This document shows positions 42,250-53,200 of a stretch of DNA of 64,000 nt, piece after piece. This DNA comes from Anthracocystis setariae (taxonomy: Eukaryota > Basidiomycota > Ustilaginomycetes > Ustilaginales > Ustilaginaceae). Under the pieces are notes generated by a model that saw only the letters and a program-made list of their open reading frames with translations, was not told where the DNA came from and did no database searches. Position 1 is the first letter of the stretch, and each line of letters opens with the position of its first letter. The translations under genes and the position numbers were made by a program. Location: positions 1,488,001-1,552,000 of the forward strand of contig CAKMXJ010000002.1 of assembly GCA_928724745.1 (NCBI GenBank), given 5' to 3'.

Positions 42250-44163
42250 ATGATTTCCGCAAATATTGCTCTGTTGCCTTCGCCAGCCTCCTTCAACGGC
42301 GCTCCTTGCCTTTCGGAACTGCCCCAGCTGCCCAACGTCCCCGGTGTCGACCCTAAGCGTGTTCCTCTCGACAACTTCCGTCTTGCCGTCGCACAGCATG
42401 TCTCGTCCTCGCTCGGCGTCGATGTTGCTGCTGCCTTTGCCGCCATCGGTACCAGCAAGATCGGTGACTACACCGTAGCTGTGCCCCGTTTCAGGCTTCC
42501 AGGCAAGCCACAGGAGCTCGTCGAAAAGGCGGTTGCTGCCTTCCAGCCCAACGAATTCCTCTCCAAGGTCGAGGCCAAAGCTCCTTTCCTCCACTACTTT
42601 TTAAACGACAAGACGCTCATCAAGATTACTCTCCAGACCGTTCACGCCATGACCCACGGCTATGGTGCTCCCCGCGATCACGATGGCAACCCTCAGCCAA
42701 GTTACGGCACAAACCGAGACGGCGAAGGCAAGAACATCATCGTCGAGTTCTCTTCGCCCAACATCGCAAAGCCTTTCCACGCCGGCCACCTTCGATCCAC
42801 CATCATCGGCGCTTTCCTCGCCAACTTGTACAAGGCCAACGCATGGAACGTCTCCAAGTACAACTACCTCGGTGATTGGGGTAAGCAGTTCGGTCTGCTC
42901 GCTGTCGGTTGGAAGATGTTTGGCGACGAGAAGGCGCTTCAAGAGGATCCCGTCAACACCCTTTTCAACGTCTATGTTCAGATCAACAAGCTCGCCAGCG
43001 AAGATGAGGACGGCAAGGGCGAAAAGATTCACGACGAGGCCCGACGTTACTTCAAGGCCATGGAGGACGGCGATGCGGAAGCGCTCGGTCTCTGGCAGAA
43101 GTTCCGCGACCTGTCCATCAAAAAGTACATTGAAGTCTACGACCGACTCAACATCAGCTTCGACGTCTACTCGGGGGAATCGCAGGTCAAGAAGGAGAAC
43201 CTTGTCAAGTCGATCGAACAACTCAAGCAGGCCGATTTTGTCTCGCGAGAGGAGAACGGTGCTTTGCTAGCCGATCTGACCAAGTACAAGCTCGAAAAGT
43301 GCGTGATCGAGCGAAAGGACGGCACGCCTTTGTACATCACCCGTGATATCGCCGAGGCTGCCCAGCGATTCGACTCCAGCTTCAACGGCAATGGGTTCGA
43401 CAAGATGATCTACGTCGTCGCCGTGCAGCAGGATCTCCACTTGGCGCAGTTCTTCAAGATCCTCGAGCTTATGGGCTACCCATGGGCGCAGAAGGAGACG
43501 TCGCGACTGTTGCACATCAACTTTGGCATGATCCTCGGCATGTCCACCCGAAAGGGTACGGTGGTTTTCCTCGACAACATCCTCGACGAGACGCGTGACA
43601 AGATGCACGAGCTCATGAGGGCCAACGAGATCAAGTATGCGCAGGTCGAGGATCCCGAGCACACCGCCGACATTATCGGTATGACCGCCGTCAAGATCCA
43701 GGACATGGCATCCAGGCGTGGCAACAACTACAACTTTGACTGGGCACGAATGCTCTCGTTTGAGGGAGACACGGGTCCTTACCTCCAGTACAACCATGTG
43801 CGACTTTGCTCGGTGGAGCGAAAAGCGAAAGAATCGGATGGACTTGAGCTGGCTACGGCTGATCTGGATCTGGCGAGTCTCAACTTGGACCTGATCACCG
43901 AGCCCAAGGCCAGGGATCTGGTTATGGTGCTTGCGCAGTGGCCTGATACGGTTAAGGCCGCGATGAGGGATCACCAACCCTCGACGATCGTCACGTATGC
44001 ATTCCGATTGACGCACTCGATCTCGACGTGCTGGGAGTTTTTGCTTGTAAAGGGTCAGCCGAAGGATCTGGCTATGGCTCGTCTGTTCGTCTTCCGATGC
44101 TGCAAGGACGTCCTCGGCTCAGCTCTGCGTTTGCTTACCATCACTCCTTTGGAGCGAATGTAG
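42250..44163 (+). CDS. RRS1: Arginyl-tRNA synthetase
   Basis: From the ATG at 42250 (MISANIALLPSPASFNG) the protein is 637 residues, the usual size for a fungal cytosolic ArgRS. It charges tRNA-Arg with arginine using ATP. An N-terminal additional domain spans about residues 1-150. The class I core starts at IIVEFSSPNIAKPFHAGHLR, whose HAGH replaces HIGH. DWGKQFGLLAVGWKMFG follows. The KMSKS-loop equivalent is MSTRKGTVVFLDNILDE. The anticodon-binding helical domain ends in the typical C-terminal LERM. In-frame upstream sequence (from 42037) looks like a mitochondrial presequence (LRTITAFTSRRLLSTFARSS) but has no ATG. The same gene may thus also supply mitochondria, by non-AUG initiation or an upstream exon. 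Confidence 0.96.
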   Translation: MISANIALLPSPASFNGAPCLSELPQLPNVPGVDPKRVPLDNFRLAVAQHVSSSLGVDVAAAFAAIGTSKIGDYTVAVPRFRLPGKPQELVEKAVAAFQPNEFLSKVEAKAPFLHYFLNDKTLIKITLQTVHAMTHGYGAPRDHDGNPQPSYGTNRDGEGKNIIVEFSSPNIAKPFHAGHLRSTIIGAFLANLYKANAWNVSKYNYLGDWGKQFGLLAVGWKMFGDEKALQEDPVNTLFNVYVQINKLASEDEDGKGEKIHDEARRYFKAMEDGDAEALGLWQKFRDLSIKKYIEVYDRLNISFDVYSGESQVKKENLVKSIEQLKQADFVSREENGALLADLTKYKLEKCVIERKDGTPLYITRDIAEAAQRFDSSFNGNGFDKMIYVVAVQQDLHLAQFFKILELMGYPWAQKETSRLLHINFGMILGMSTRKGTVVFLDNILDETRDKMHELMRANEIKYAQVEDPEHTADIIGMTAVKIQDMASRRGNNYNFDWARMLSFEGDTGPYLQYNHVRLCSVERKAKESDGLELATADLDLASLNLDLITEPKARDLVMVLAQWPDTVKAAMRDHQPSTIVTYAFRLTHSISTCWEFLLVKGQPKDLAMARLFVFRCCKDVLGSALRLLTITPLERM

Positions 44164-44243
44164 ATTCTCACTCTTTTTGTATGATCTTCTATCGAACAAC
44201 GCTGGCTTTCATCGTTCATATTGTCTGAAGAGCGGGGTCGAGG

Positions 44244-46127
44244 TTAGATCGCTGGCGAAAGTACGTCTAGACGCGAGTCGATTTGGACGAGGTCTTTCCA
44301 GATGCCGTGGGTCTTTGGATCCGCCTCGGTTAGGTTTGTGATGAACATAGCGAGGCAATTCGTGAGTTGGTTTTGATGATGGGGGAGCGGGGAGGTGGTA
44401 GCTGCGATATGACATTTTGCGATCGCGAGGAGGATTGGGCTTGTCCATCTGTTCGAGCTCGTTGTGGGCGGGAAGAGGAGATGGGAGGCGAGGGTGAGGG
44501 TCTGGGTGGCGAGTGGGATGTGTTGGGTGTGGGTGAAGTCAAGGGTGGAGATGATGCTACGGAAGAGAAAGTCAATGGTGACGTCGAGGAATCGATTCAT
44601 GATGCCAAGGCCACCAGTAGGGGGTGAGAGGTCGGAGAGGAGCAGAAGGTAGGCTTGGCAGGTGGTGGAGACCAAGTCTCTTCCCAGTTGAGTGCCGGAA
44701 GGCGGGATGGGAAGGTACGACCATGTGGATAGGATGCTTTCTGAGACCAGTTTGGCAAGCGACTCGATTTGGCGCTGGCCGAAATCGTCCGGTTCGTCCA
44801 GCTGAGTCAGTTCCGTCGCAGAGGTAGACGGATGCGAGTGGTTGTCGGAAGGATCCGTGTACACAATCGGATACGTGGTGATCAGGATCAGCTGACGCAG
44901 GGATCCTATCGAATGGAATAAGAGGGCCGCAGCATATTGCTCGTCATGGATGTAGGTCAGATTGACGTGCAGCGCCCGTTCCAATAGACTGCCGATCCCA
45001 GTGCGGATGAGCATCTTTCCCAGCTCGACTTCCTTGGTTCGCACGTCGACACCGTCTTGACCTTCTCCTCCTTCGAGACTCGGTCTCAGCAGCAGTCTGT
45101 GCACCAACACTGACCCACGCACTCGAAATTTCGGCTCATGATGCTCCAATAAGGTCAGCAGTGGCGGAATCACCAGAGGCCACACATCGCTCCAATCCGT
45201 CTTGCCCCTCAACTCCAACCGCTCCAAACACCACGCGAGCACATTGATGCAACCCAACCCCTCATTCCGTTCAGCCAAGCTCTTGCTCGTTGCTTCCTTG
45301 TCGAGTAGTGGTGGAGTCAGCTGAAGCGCAAACTTGCTCGGCGCCAAAGTGGCCGCATCATTGTCCTCGGCTGCGCTCTGAAACTGATGTCTCCCTAGAT
45401 TCGCATCGACGTGCGGGATCAATGCCGAACCGACAGTCGGAGTCTTCTTGCGGCCCGTTTCGGGATCGACCGAATTACTTTCTGCACTCGAAGCGGCGAC
45501 TTGCCGAAAGATGGGCTTCACGTAGTCTACGAGCAGAGCTTTTGCAGCCCGCAAAGTGTGGGACGGGTGGTGACGATTAATGTTGGAGAGAATGTCGGAT
45601 GCTTGGCTTTGGGTGGTTTCGCTGGTCCAGTCATCGTCTACTGTCGTATCGAAGGGTGTTGAAGCGTCGTCACGACCGCTTAGAGATGAGGGTGTCAGCG
45701 GAAGGTAGCGTGCAACGGCACAGATGGTATGACCAAGGACGAGATCGACAGATGCATCAGGGATTGATTTGGAGCTGATGCGAGTGTTGAGTTGTTCTAG
45801 TTGCTGAGCTACCTCGGAGAGTAGAGCGGGTACGCTTTGCTGCTTCCATTGCAGGATCGTCGGATAGTGTTCGGTGGAGTACGTCCAGGATCGACCGGAT
45901 CCCTGAGCGAATAGAGAGGGTATAGCGAGGAGGAGAGATAGCTGCAGCAGCCTTTGTAGTGTCTCGTCAGCCTCTTGGTCGCCTGATGAACCTTCAGGGA
46001 GCGTACTGGACCTAAAGCGGTAGAAGCAACTTGTTGTGGCAACCGGCGGCTGCTGGATACTTTCATGCGGCAGCATCTCGATACCCGGTAATCTGGGGAG
46101 CAGAGATGGTCTAGGAAGATTCACCAT
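44244..46127 (-). CDS. Tti2-like protein (Tel2-Tti1-Tti2 co-chaperone)
   Basis: A 627-residue ORF from the ATG at 46127 (MVNLPRPSLLPRLPG). The second half has Tti2-type helical repeats: GCINVLAWCLERLELRGKTD; WPLVIPPLLTLLEHHEPKFR, with VRGSVLVHRLLLRPSL after it; and GKMLIRTGIGSLLERALHVN followed by LTYIHDEQY. The wording (LLTLL, P-K-F-R-V-R-G, LLxRTG) fits the TELO2-interacting protein 2 family, which with Tel2 and Tti1 and Hsp90 stabilises PI3K-like kinases such as TOR, ATM and ATR. The N-terminal third is poorly conserved. Recognition was by eye, and another HEAT-like protein is possible. It is divergent, by 283 bp, from the mL53 gene. Confidence 0.65.
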   Translation of the reverse strand: MVNLPRPSLLPRLPGIEMLPHESIQQPPVATTSCFYRFRSSTLPEGSSGDQEADETLQRLLQLSLLLAIPSLFAQGSGRSWTYSTEHYPTILQWKQQSVPALLSEVAQQLEQLNTRISSKSIPDASVDLVLGHTICAVARYLPLTPSSLSGRDDASTPFDTTVDDDWTSETTQSQASDILSNINRHHPSHTLRAAKALLVDYVKPIFRQVAASSAESNSVDPETGRKKTPTVGSALIPHVDANLGRHQFQSAAEDNDAATLAPSKFALQLTPPLLDKEATSKSLAERNEGLGCINVLAWCLERLELRGKTDWSDVWPLVIPPLLTLLEHHEPKFRVRGSVLVHRLLLRPSLEGGEGQDGVDVRTKEVELGKMLIRTGIGSLLERALHVNLTYIHDEQYAAALLFHSIGSLRQLILITTYPIVYTDPSDNHSHPSTSATELTQLDEPDDFGQRQIESLAKLVSESILSTWSYLPIPPSGTQLGRDLVSTTCQAYLLLLSDLSPPTGGLGIMNRFLDVTIDFLFRSIISTLDFTHTQHIPLATQTLTLASHLLFPPTTSSNRWTSPILLAIAKCHIAATTSPLPHHQNQLTNCLAMFITNLTEADPKTHGIWKDLVQIDSRLDVLSPAI

Positions 46128-46311
46128 ATCTGCCCTGCACCCTGATCTCGACCTTGTGTTTGTCGATGGTTGTTGCTGAAGGGAAAGGAAGTTCTAATCA
46201 GGGTCTTTGATGCTCGGCGTTCTTCTCACCGCCAAAATTGTGATTCCGATTCCCGAGGAATTCCGCCTTTTTCTTCTGGCCAATTCGCACTCTTCTCACC
46301 ATCCTTCCTCT

Positions 46312-46328
46312 TCTCTCTCTCTCTCTCT
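46312..46328. repeat. (TC)n microsatellite in the mL53 leader
   Basis: A CT/TC dinucleotide run in the short divergent promoter between the Tti2-like and mL53 genes. Confidence 0.9.
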
Positions 46329-46410
46329 TCTCCACTTCTCCATCTTTCTCTATCCTTGATCTGATCTCGCTACACCCCGCAAACATCTCCACCAGTCCAA
46401 CTCGTCCAGC

Positions 46411-46819
46411 ATGTCGATCGCAGCTGCATCTCTCAAGTACATCACAGCAATGTCGCTCGAGTTTGCGCCACTAAGCGCCTCGCAAGCCTCTCACTCCATG
46501 CGTCTCCTCCTCGCCAATCTCCCCACCAAAGCACCCGTGCCTGGCATGGACTTGCCAGATATCAAAATCAAAACGGTCGCAACAGACGTACAGCAGAAAA
46601 TTGAAATCACTTACAAGAACAAGCAGAAACTCGTGCTCGACAGTGCAGCTTCCGAGACCAAACTCTCCGACTTGCTTAAAAAGGTAAGCTCTTCATACTG
46701 AAATCCACTCGACACAGCCTTGATGGTAGCATATACTGATTCCGCTGACTTGGCTTGTAACGGCTGGACAGATCGAGGGGCCAGCGCGAGCTCTCCGACT
46801 CAAGGAAGAGGGTCTTTAA
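46411..46819 (+). CDS. MRPL44: Mitochondrial ribosomal protein mL53 (yeast Mrpl44), 2 exons
   Basis: Exon 1 is 46411-46683, ending LSDLLKK. An 88-bp intron has donor GTAAGC and acceptor GGACAG. Exon 2 is 46772-46819 (IEGPARALRLKEEGL, stop). The joined protein is 106 residues. The pattern of an N-terminal strand (ITAMSLEFAPLSASQASHSM), a helix (RLLLANLPTKAP) and DVQQKIEITYKNKQKLVLD matches the thioredoxin-like L53/MRPL53 family of the mitochondrial large subunit. Without splicing the frame would end at 46701 with VSSSY. Confidence 0.85.
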
Positions 46820-47144
46820 ACTAAAACGAGACGCAATTCGCAGACAAAGCTTCGGCATGTTTGACGGCGAACCACGGCTATGGCTCCATTCGACCGTGGT
46901 GCGGGCCGTATCTGAGCTTCCTCATTAAGAAGCAATTGGATACGCACTTTGTATTTATACCATGACGACTCACTCCCACCCTACAGTCAAGTTTATATTC
47001 ACATGATACGAACCGTTCAGCCAACCCGCACTCCAGTAAGGAGCAAGTGAACACACGGACAGCCTCGGATCCAAGATGGAATGGAATCTGCGTGGACTAA
47101 ACATTTCAAATCGCGGTACAAATACAAAAAGTCCAGTTCGATGA
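46820..47144. other. Convergent 3' spacer
   Basis: Shared 3' region of the mL53 and Ysh1 genes. Nothing else was recognised. Confidence 0.5.
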
Positions 47145-49787
47145 CTAGGACGATGAACGGAGCATCTTTTTGGGTCTCTCTTCGCCGAATTCGGGGATGG
47201 TTGCGAGTTGGTTGTGTTTGCCCTGGAAGAGGCAAGTTGCCATCTGTTGCGGCAGGTGGAATGCATCCGAAAGCGACGTGAATGAGCGCAGAGCGAGCGT
47301 ACAAAGATGCTGAACACGTAGGCGGAACGATTCCGACGAAGCGAGAATCACCAGGTTCTCAACGTCGATCACCGCTTCGGCATTATCGAGGAAAACTCGA
47401 AGCGCCGGTCGGGATTCGCCATCGAACAGAGACGCAATCGAAACGGGAGGCAGAGTCGCTAGCGTGGTTTCGCCGTTGGTACGTCCCCCTACGTTCGCTG
47501 GTTCAGTCGAATCCGGATCAGACTTGACAACGTCCATGTCGGCATCTTCCGGACTTTCCGTTTTCTGCGGGTCTGCCTCAGCTGCGACGGAAGAAGCCTT
47601 CTCTTCGTTGCTTCCCTCGCGCTCGGCTTCATTGTTGCTCGCGTCTTCGGGAATGACGAGTTCCTCCACCTGCCCAAAATGCGCTTCGAGGAAGGCAGCC
47701 ATGTGCTCCATCTTTGCAAGCTGATATTTATCGTGACGAGCGGCTTCACTGTCCGAAGCTCTCGCACCATCCTTGCCGCGGTCTGAAACCAAGGCAGTCT
47801 CGGAAAAAGGATGTACCGGGCCAAGTCCGGCGCTTTCTGGCGGCGTAAGGGCCTCTTCATCTTCTGCCGGTTCTTCATCCGAGCCTTCTGCTTTCGCATG
47901 TCCGTGCTCGTGATTGTGGCTGTGGCTGTGACTGTGCATGGTCATCTTGACACTCGAAGGTGCGCTGTCGATACCGAGCAGAAGCGCCACAATGCTGTCA
48001 GCGACCATGTCATTCGAGATGCTGCTGACCCATTCAATCAGCAGCTCGTGACGTGCACTCTGACGCACATCGACCACGCCCATGATGCGCAGCGTTCGCA
48101 AACCTTCCTCTGCATCCACGCCTTCCTGCAGACGCCCATACATGCCCTGGAGGTGCCATCGAACCATGTCCCAGCTCACCGCCAAGGCAATCCGTTGGCG
48201 CTGGATAATGGTACTCGTGGACAACCCGGTGAAGTCGGTAAGGTCTTTGGGGTCTAGGATGGTGTAGGCAAAGTCTTTGCTGATCAGCAGACCTTCGACC
48301 ACGTCACCTTGCGTTGGAGATTTGACAGCGATCGTGCCGATCGCCTTGGCGGTACGTTGAGCGCGGAATTGGAGCACGAGCGGCTCGCAGTTGCGTGGAG
48401 TGTGAATCTTGGTATCCGAGCCTCGCGCTGTGAACTTGGCTTGAAGCGCAGCTCGGAGCTTGGACATGTTGTTCTGCTCTCCATGCACCAACACGATATG
48501 CTGCGCCTTGATCTCGTCGATGAAGCGTGAATTTTGAGCAAAGTCGACGTGCGCAGAGAACGAGATGTAGTCCACCGACATGCGGCGTGGGATCTTCTGA
48601 CCGTTCATGCCGATAATCTCGTCGGGTTCGTTGAGGATATTTCGGGCCATGGTGCCTTCAACGGAGTAACCAGAGACGATCAACCCATTGCGCTTGTCTG
48701 GAGCCCATCGCTCGAGAAGCTCGCGCGATACACCGGACTGCATGAAGCCAGGCGAAGCCATCATGACGCAGGGACCGCGATCTTCAAACTTTTCCAGTGA
48801 GCGCAGATTCGAGATATGCTTGAAGACGAAGGGATTATCTCGACGGTTGAAGCGTGTGCGAATGTGGTCGTTCATGGTGTGAATGTAGGTTTGGTAGACG
48901 GAGATACACTTTTTGGCGAGGGCCGAGGCGTAATAGATAGGGACGCTGTGGAGTTCCGGATGAGCAGCCCAGTATTCGTCTAGCAAAAGTAGAAGCTCTT
49001 GGGCTCGACCCAAGACAAACACAGGAAGCAGCACACGGCCACCACGCTTGATGATGTGGTGGATCTGCGAAGTGAAGCGGTGTTCCTTGTCGAGACGGGG
49101 CTCATGCGTCTGGGTGCCGTACGTGGATTCACAGATGAGCACATCGGGCTTGACAGGTGGGATCTCTGCCTGGACGAGATGGCGGTCTTCTTCGCGACTA
49201 AAGTCACCGGTATAGAGAATACGAAGGCCAGCGATCTCGATCATAAACATGCAAGCGCCGAGAACGTGGCCGGCGTGGTAGGCTGTAAAGCGAAGACCAC
49301 CGGCAATGGAAACGTCCTGGTGGAAGTCGACGGCCTCGATCTGGCGCCAAGAAGCCAGCATCTCATTTTCGTCGAACAGGTTGTCATCATTACCAGCGTT
49401 GCTGATGCGGACAAAGTCGGACATGAGAAATCGGTATACCGCTTTGGTGGGATGGGTCATGTACACTTTGCCGTGTCCATCGCGGAAGTTGGTCTTTTCC
49501 ATAATGTAGGTGAGCGCTGCAGCATGGTCGAGATGGAAGTGGGTGATGAGAATAGCGTCTACAGTAGACCAATCGAGCTCGTCGATGAAGGGAAGAGCAG
49601 CAATACCGGTAAAGGCGGGATGAACGCCAGTATCGCAAACGATGGTCTTGCCCTTGTACTTGAGAACGCAGCAAGAGCGACCGACCTCTTGACCTGCGCC
49701 AAGCATTTCGATGGTGAGCTGATCATCTGCAGAAGCCTGTAGAGCGGCTCCACCTGCCGAGGACTGCGGCACAACAGAAGGCGCCAT
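47145..49787 (-). CDS. YSH1: mRNA 3'-end-processing endonuclease Ysh1/CPSF73
   Basis: 880 residues from the ATG at 49787 (MAPSVVPQSSAGGAALQAS). The metallo-beta-lactamase fold has the zinc motif HFHLDH at residues 83-88, then LRILYTGDFSREEDRHLV, ICESTYGTQTHEPR and LPVFVLGRAQELLLLLDEYW. The beta-CASP domain follows (PCVMMASPGFMQSGVSRELL, VDYISFSAHVDFAQNSRFID, IVLVHGEQNNMSKLR). This is the nuclease that cuts pre-mRNA before polyadenylation, in the cleavage and polyadenylation factor. The CPSF73-type C-terminal domain is present. It is interrupted by a His-rich insert (MHSHSHSHNHEHGHAKAEG) and a long acidic Ser/Glu-rich stretch that yeast and human versions lack as far as I know. It is larger than Ysh1 of yeast (about 780). 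Confidence 0.97.
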   Translation of the reverse strand: MAPSVVPQSSAGGAALQASADDQLTIEMLGAGQEVGRSCCVLKYKGKTIVCDTGVHPAFTGIAALPFIDELDWSTVDAILITHFHLDHAAALTYIMEKTNFRDGHGKVYMTHPTKAVYRFLMSDFVRISNAGNDDNLFDENEMLASWRQIEAVDFHQDVSIAGGLRFTAYHAGHVLGACMFMIEIAGLRILYTGDFSREEDRHLVQAEIPPVKPDVLICESTYGTQTHEPRLDKEHRFTSQIHHIIKRGGRVLLPVFVLGRAQELLLLLDEYWAAHPELHSVPIYYASALAKKCISVYQTYIHTMNDHIRTRFNRRDNPFVFKHISNLRSLEKFEDRGPCVMMASPGFMQSGVSRELLERWAPDKRNGLIVSGYSVEGTMARNILNEPDEIIGMNGQKIPRRMSVDYISFSAHVDFAQNSRFIDEIKAQHIVLVHGEQNNMSKLRAALQAKFTARGSDTKIHTPRNCEPLVLQFRAQRTAKAIGTIAVKSPTQGDVVEGLLISKDFAYTILDPKDLTDFTGLSTSTIIQRQRIALAVSWDMVRWHLQGMYGRLQEGVDAEEGLRTLRIMGVVDVRQSARHELLIEWVSSISNDMVADSIVALLLGIDSAPSSVKMTMHSHSHSHNHEHGHAKAEGSDEEPAEDEEALTPPESAGLGPVHPFSETALVSDRGKDGARASDSEAARHDKYQLAKMEHMAAFLEAHFGQVEELVIPEDASNNEAEREGSNEEKASSVAAEADPQKTESPEDADMDVVKSDPDSTEPANVGGRTNGETTLATLPPVSIASLFDGESRPALRVFLDNAEAVIDVENLVILASSESFRLRVQHLCTLALRSFTSLSDAFHLPQQMATCLFQGKHNQLATIPEFGEERPKKMLRSSS

Positions 49788-50275
49788 GATAGATGCCTAT
49801 GTCTTCCGCTCCGGGGGGGATGGATGAGAATGGTGGACGTGACCAAGATGGTACGCAGCAGGAAGAATTGCAGAGTAAAGAGGGTCCTCCGAAGTGAATC
49901 GGGATTCATTGCCCGATCGATAGGATGTGGAGCTCCACTTTTGGTCGGATATGCCGAGCGAGCCAAACGCGCCGAGTGAAAGCACAAAATCAGAGACCAA
50001 CACCGCATCACCGCATCACCGCATCCCACCACTGAAGGCAGCTCCGAAGATCATTCAGCCTTGCTCTCTTTCCCTTCATCACCACCATACTCAGCCAGCA
50101 ACATCGAAACCGCAAGACTACACGACCTCGACTCAGCAGCAAACGTCCTTGCAGGGCACATGTAACGAAATCATCATCGGAGACACGCGAATCATGCTAG
50201 CTTGAGTCACGTCCTCTCACAGCCTCAGCACAGTCGCAGTGGACGTCGACACCATTTGCGGCATCATCTTCAGCC
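49788..50275. promoter_or_regulatory. Divergent promoter between Ysh1 and the TBC-domain gene
   Basis: 488 bp with a short direct repeat (CACCGCATCACCGCATC near 50002-50018). No coding sequence was recognised. Confidence 0.5.
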
Positions 50276-53200
50276 ATGGCATCGCCTATGAGAGCAGCAG
50301 ATTTGAATAAGGCTCATCCCCTCTTTTCCGGAGAGTCGCCCACCAAGTCGCCTGGACCCACTTCGCTCGTCAATCGACCCATCTGGGGTCAGCGCAAGGC
50401 AGCTCATGTAGACTACTCGGCGGACCCTGCCTCTGCCATCCATAGACGCGCCGTCAGCCGCGCCCCCTCCTACAATCATGGTGCTGGCTCGTCCTCCTCT
50501 GGCCCTACGACGGTGGAGGATGATGTCTTTTATTCACGTACTCCCGTTTCTGCCGACTCGCCCGTTGCCGATCACGAAAACACTCAAGCAAACACCTCCT
50601 ACATCCCACGCACCAGCCGTGTCAGCAGCTATGATCTTCAATTCGACGATGCGGAAGAGGTTTCTCTGCCTGATGACTCACTCTTTGGTAGGCCCTCCTC
50701 ACCTCAACTCTTCGATCGTGAACTCCCAGCTCCTCGCCCGATCAGATCATTGGCCACTGCTGTCGCTTCTCCTGACCAAACACCCATGCCGAAGCAGCGC
50801 CATCATCGACCCAGCTCTCACTCCAGTCGTCGCGACGGTGCCATGTCTCCCTCGAATGGTCAATCGGGGCGAAGCCCCAGTACGAGCCGCTCACGTCCCT
50901 CCACCGCTGATCGCATCAACGCTGTGCAAGAAGGTGCGCACCACTTCGAGTTTCCCGCCGACTGGCTGCAACAGCTCCACAAGCTTGACGATGCTGACCT
51001 GGATTCGGCATTAGCAGGACCGATCCCTCGCCCTGTCTCATCCAAGCCGCCACGCGAGTCGACACCGGTCAGGTCTTCAAGTCCAGGCAAGCTTCGCTCT
51101 GCAAAGGCGCAGTCTTACGCTGTACAGCTTACCAAGGCACTCTCTAGAACGCTAGCAGAAGCACATTCCGAGCTGAACAGATTGCGTGAAGCTATGGTGC
51201 AAGAACAAGCTCAACATGCTCAAGCGATCGAGCATTTGCAGCAGCGGACGGAATCAAGAGAAGCAGCGCTCACCAGTCTATGTCTTGAGCACGGCATTAA
51301 GCAAGGCGAGATCCATCGTAGTCTACTACGTGCACCTGTCCTCGATGCCGAGGTACTCAAACGTAAGCGCATGGCTGAACAGCAGCAAAGTCTCGCTCAG
51401 GAGAAGAACGGAATCGAGCCGCCTGCGGATCGACACGACCGTGCCCTGCCCGAATCTCTTCAGGAAGCGATGTTGGACGATTTGGAAGGTGTCGCAAACA
51501 CGTCGCAGGTAGCCCCTTCTCCCTCGCTCAAGCCGGCGAGCATCCACAGCCTGGTAGATTCAAAGCCGCAACGCAGTCCCTCCATCCGATCTCACAACAC
51601 AGCTGCTTCTGCAGATGCAGCGCTCGCACATCGTCAAAGGCGCAAGTCACTTTCGATTTCGATCGCCTCGACGCGGGACAAAGACGTGGATGATCGCAGC
51701 CTCAAATCCTCGGCGGCTTCTATCTCCGAGAGCGTAAGCGCCAGTCCCACCGCTCGCCATCGTCCTGGTGCCTTGAGAATCTCTCCGCAGCCTCCGGCTT
51801 CTCCCCAGTCGGTCAAGAACTCCAAATCACCTCGAGTCGCTTCTTCTCCTCACGCAAGGTCAGCATCCTCGAGTACGTCGGGTGCCCTTGGCGATTGGGC
51901 AAGCAGTCTGCTTCCGTGGTCTGGTGGCGGTGCGTCGCGCAAAGCGGCTCCAAGCACGGCGCCGAGCATGGTCAAAGCCACCAGTCCCGGTCGACAAGAG
52001 ATGGCACAGTCTGCGGCAGAAGCAGCAGGCAAGCGCTCCGTCAGTGCATCCAAAGGTTCCAAAGCAGCTTCGGCTTCCACTTTTGCTAGGGCGTTCGGTC
52101 GCTACACGCGCTCCTCGCCGACTCCGGAAATCCCACCGACGGTCAAGCAGCCCAACGTCACACGTCTTCCAGATACGTACCAGTTTGACCGAGGTGATCA
52201 ACCAGGTTCCGTGTCAAGGGGTGATAAGAGTGCCATCTTGGGTGCCCCTTCGCCTCGTCCTCCCAGCGCGGCGGTGGAACTCGAGCCCATTCTGCCCAAC
52301 GATGCTGCTCCGCCTACCCTCGTACGCCGCAAGAAGAAGAGTCGAAAGAGCGGATCAAGCTTGGCTGGGCTTGGCATCTCGTCCAGCAACAGTAGCGACG
52401 TTGAAGGACATGCAAACACCGCCAAAAGCACGGATGGCTTGAACCTCGATGACGCTGCCACCGGAACGCCAACTTCGGACAAGAAGAAGCGAGCAGGTCG
52501 ACTGAGCACATTGGACGAGGAAGAGAGCTCGGGCGATGAGTTCGAGGTGTACGGTGGCAAAGCACCCGTTCCGGGCTTCACTAAAATGACCGAGTCCTCT
52601 ACGGCCGGAGCCGCCGCGGCGGACTCGTCTGTCGTTATCCGCCCGGAGCTGGCAGCCGACTCGGACACGGACAGTGAGATCGAAGAGGAGTTCCAAGTGC
52701 TCACCGACCGCTATGGATTCATCTACAATCCTACTGACGCCGACATTCGGCTTCTCCGCCAAGCGCGAAAGGCCTCCGCCCCAGCGCCAGCCACGCTCAC
52801 AGGAATCAAAGTAGGCATCCGAGCACGCGGAGGTACCGACAGTCAGAGCGAGGACGACAAGAATGACCCGGATCTCAACACTGCCGACTCTTCCGACGAC
52901 GAGCTAGATCTGTCGCGTGCGGCGATCCCCAAGGCGAGCACGGCTTCACAGGTGGATCACAACGATCTCGTTCTGACGCGAAGCTCACGGGCAACTTCAC
53001 CCTCTCCATCGACGGGAGCTACATCGGCCATGGAAGCCTCGACTTCGGATGACGGTAACGCTGCTGATAGCGCCAGTGTCCAAGCCAAGCGCAGCAAGCG
53101 TCGCAGCAATCTACTTTCGGTTCCCGACAGTAAGCCTGTTCAGGCCGAGGTGCTTCCTGTCAGCGCGATTTCGAAGCTCTCCACTTCGCCTTCGGCGCGG

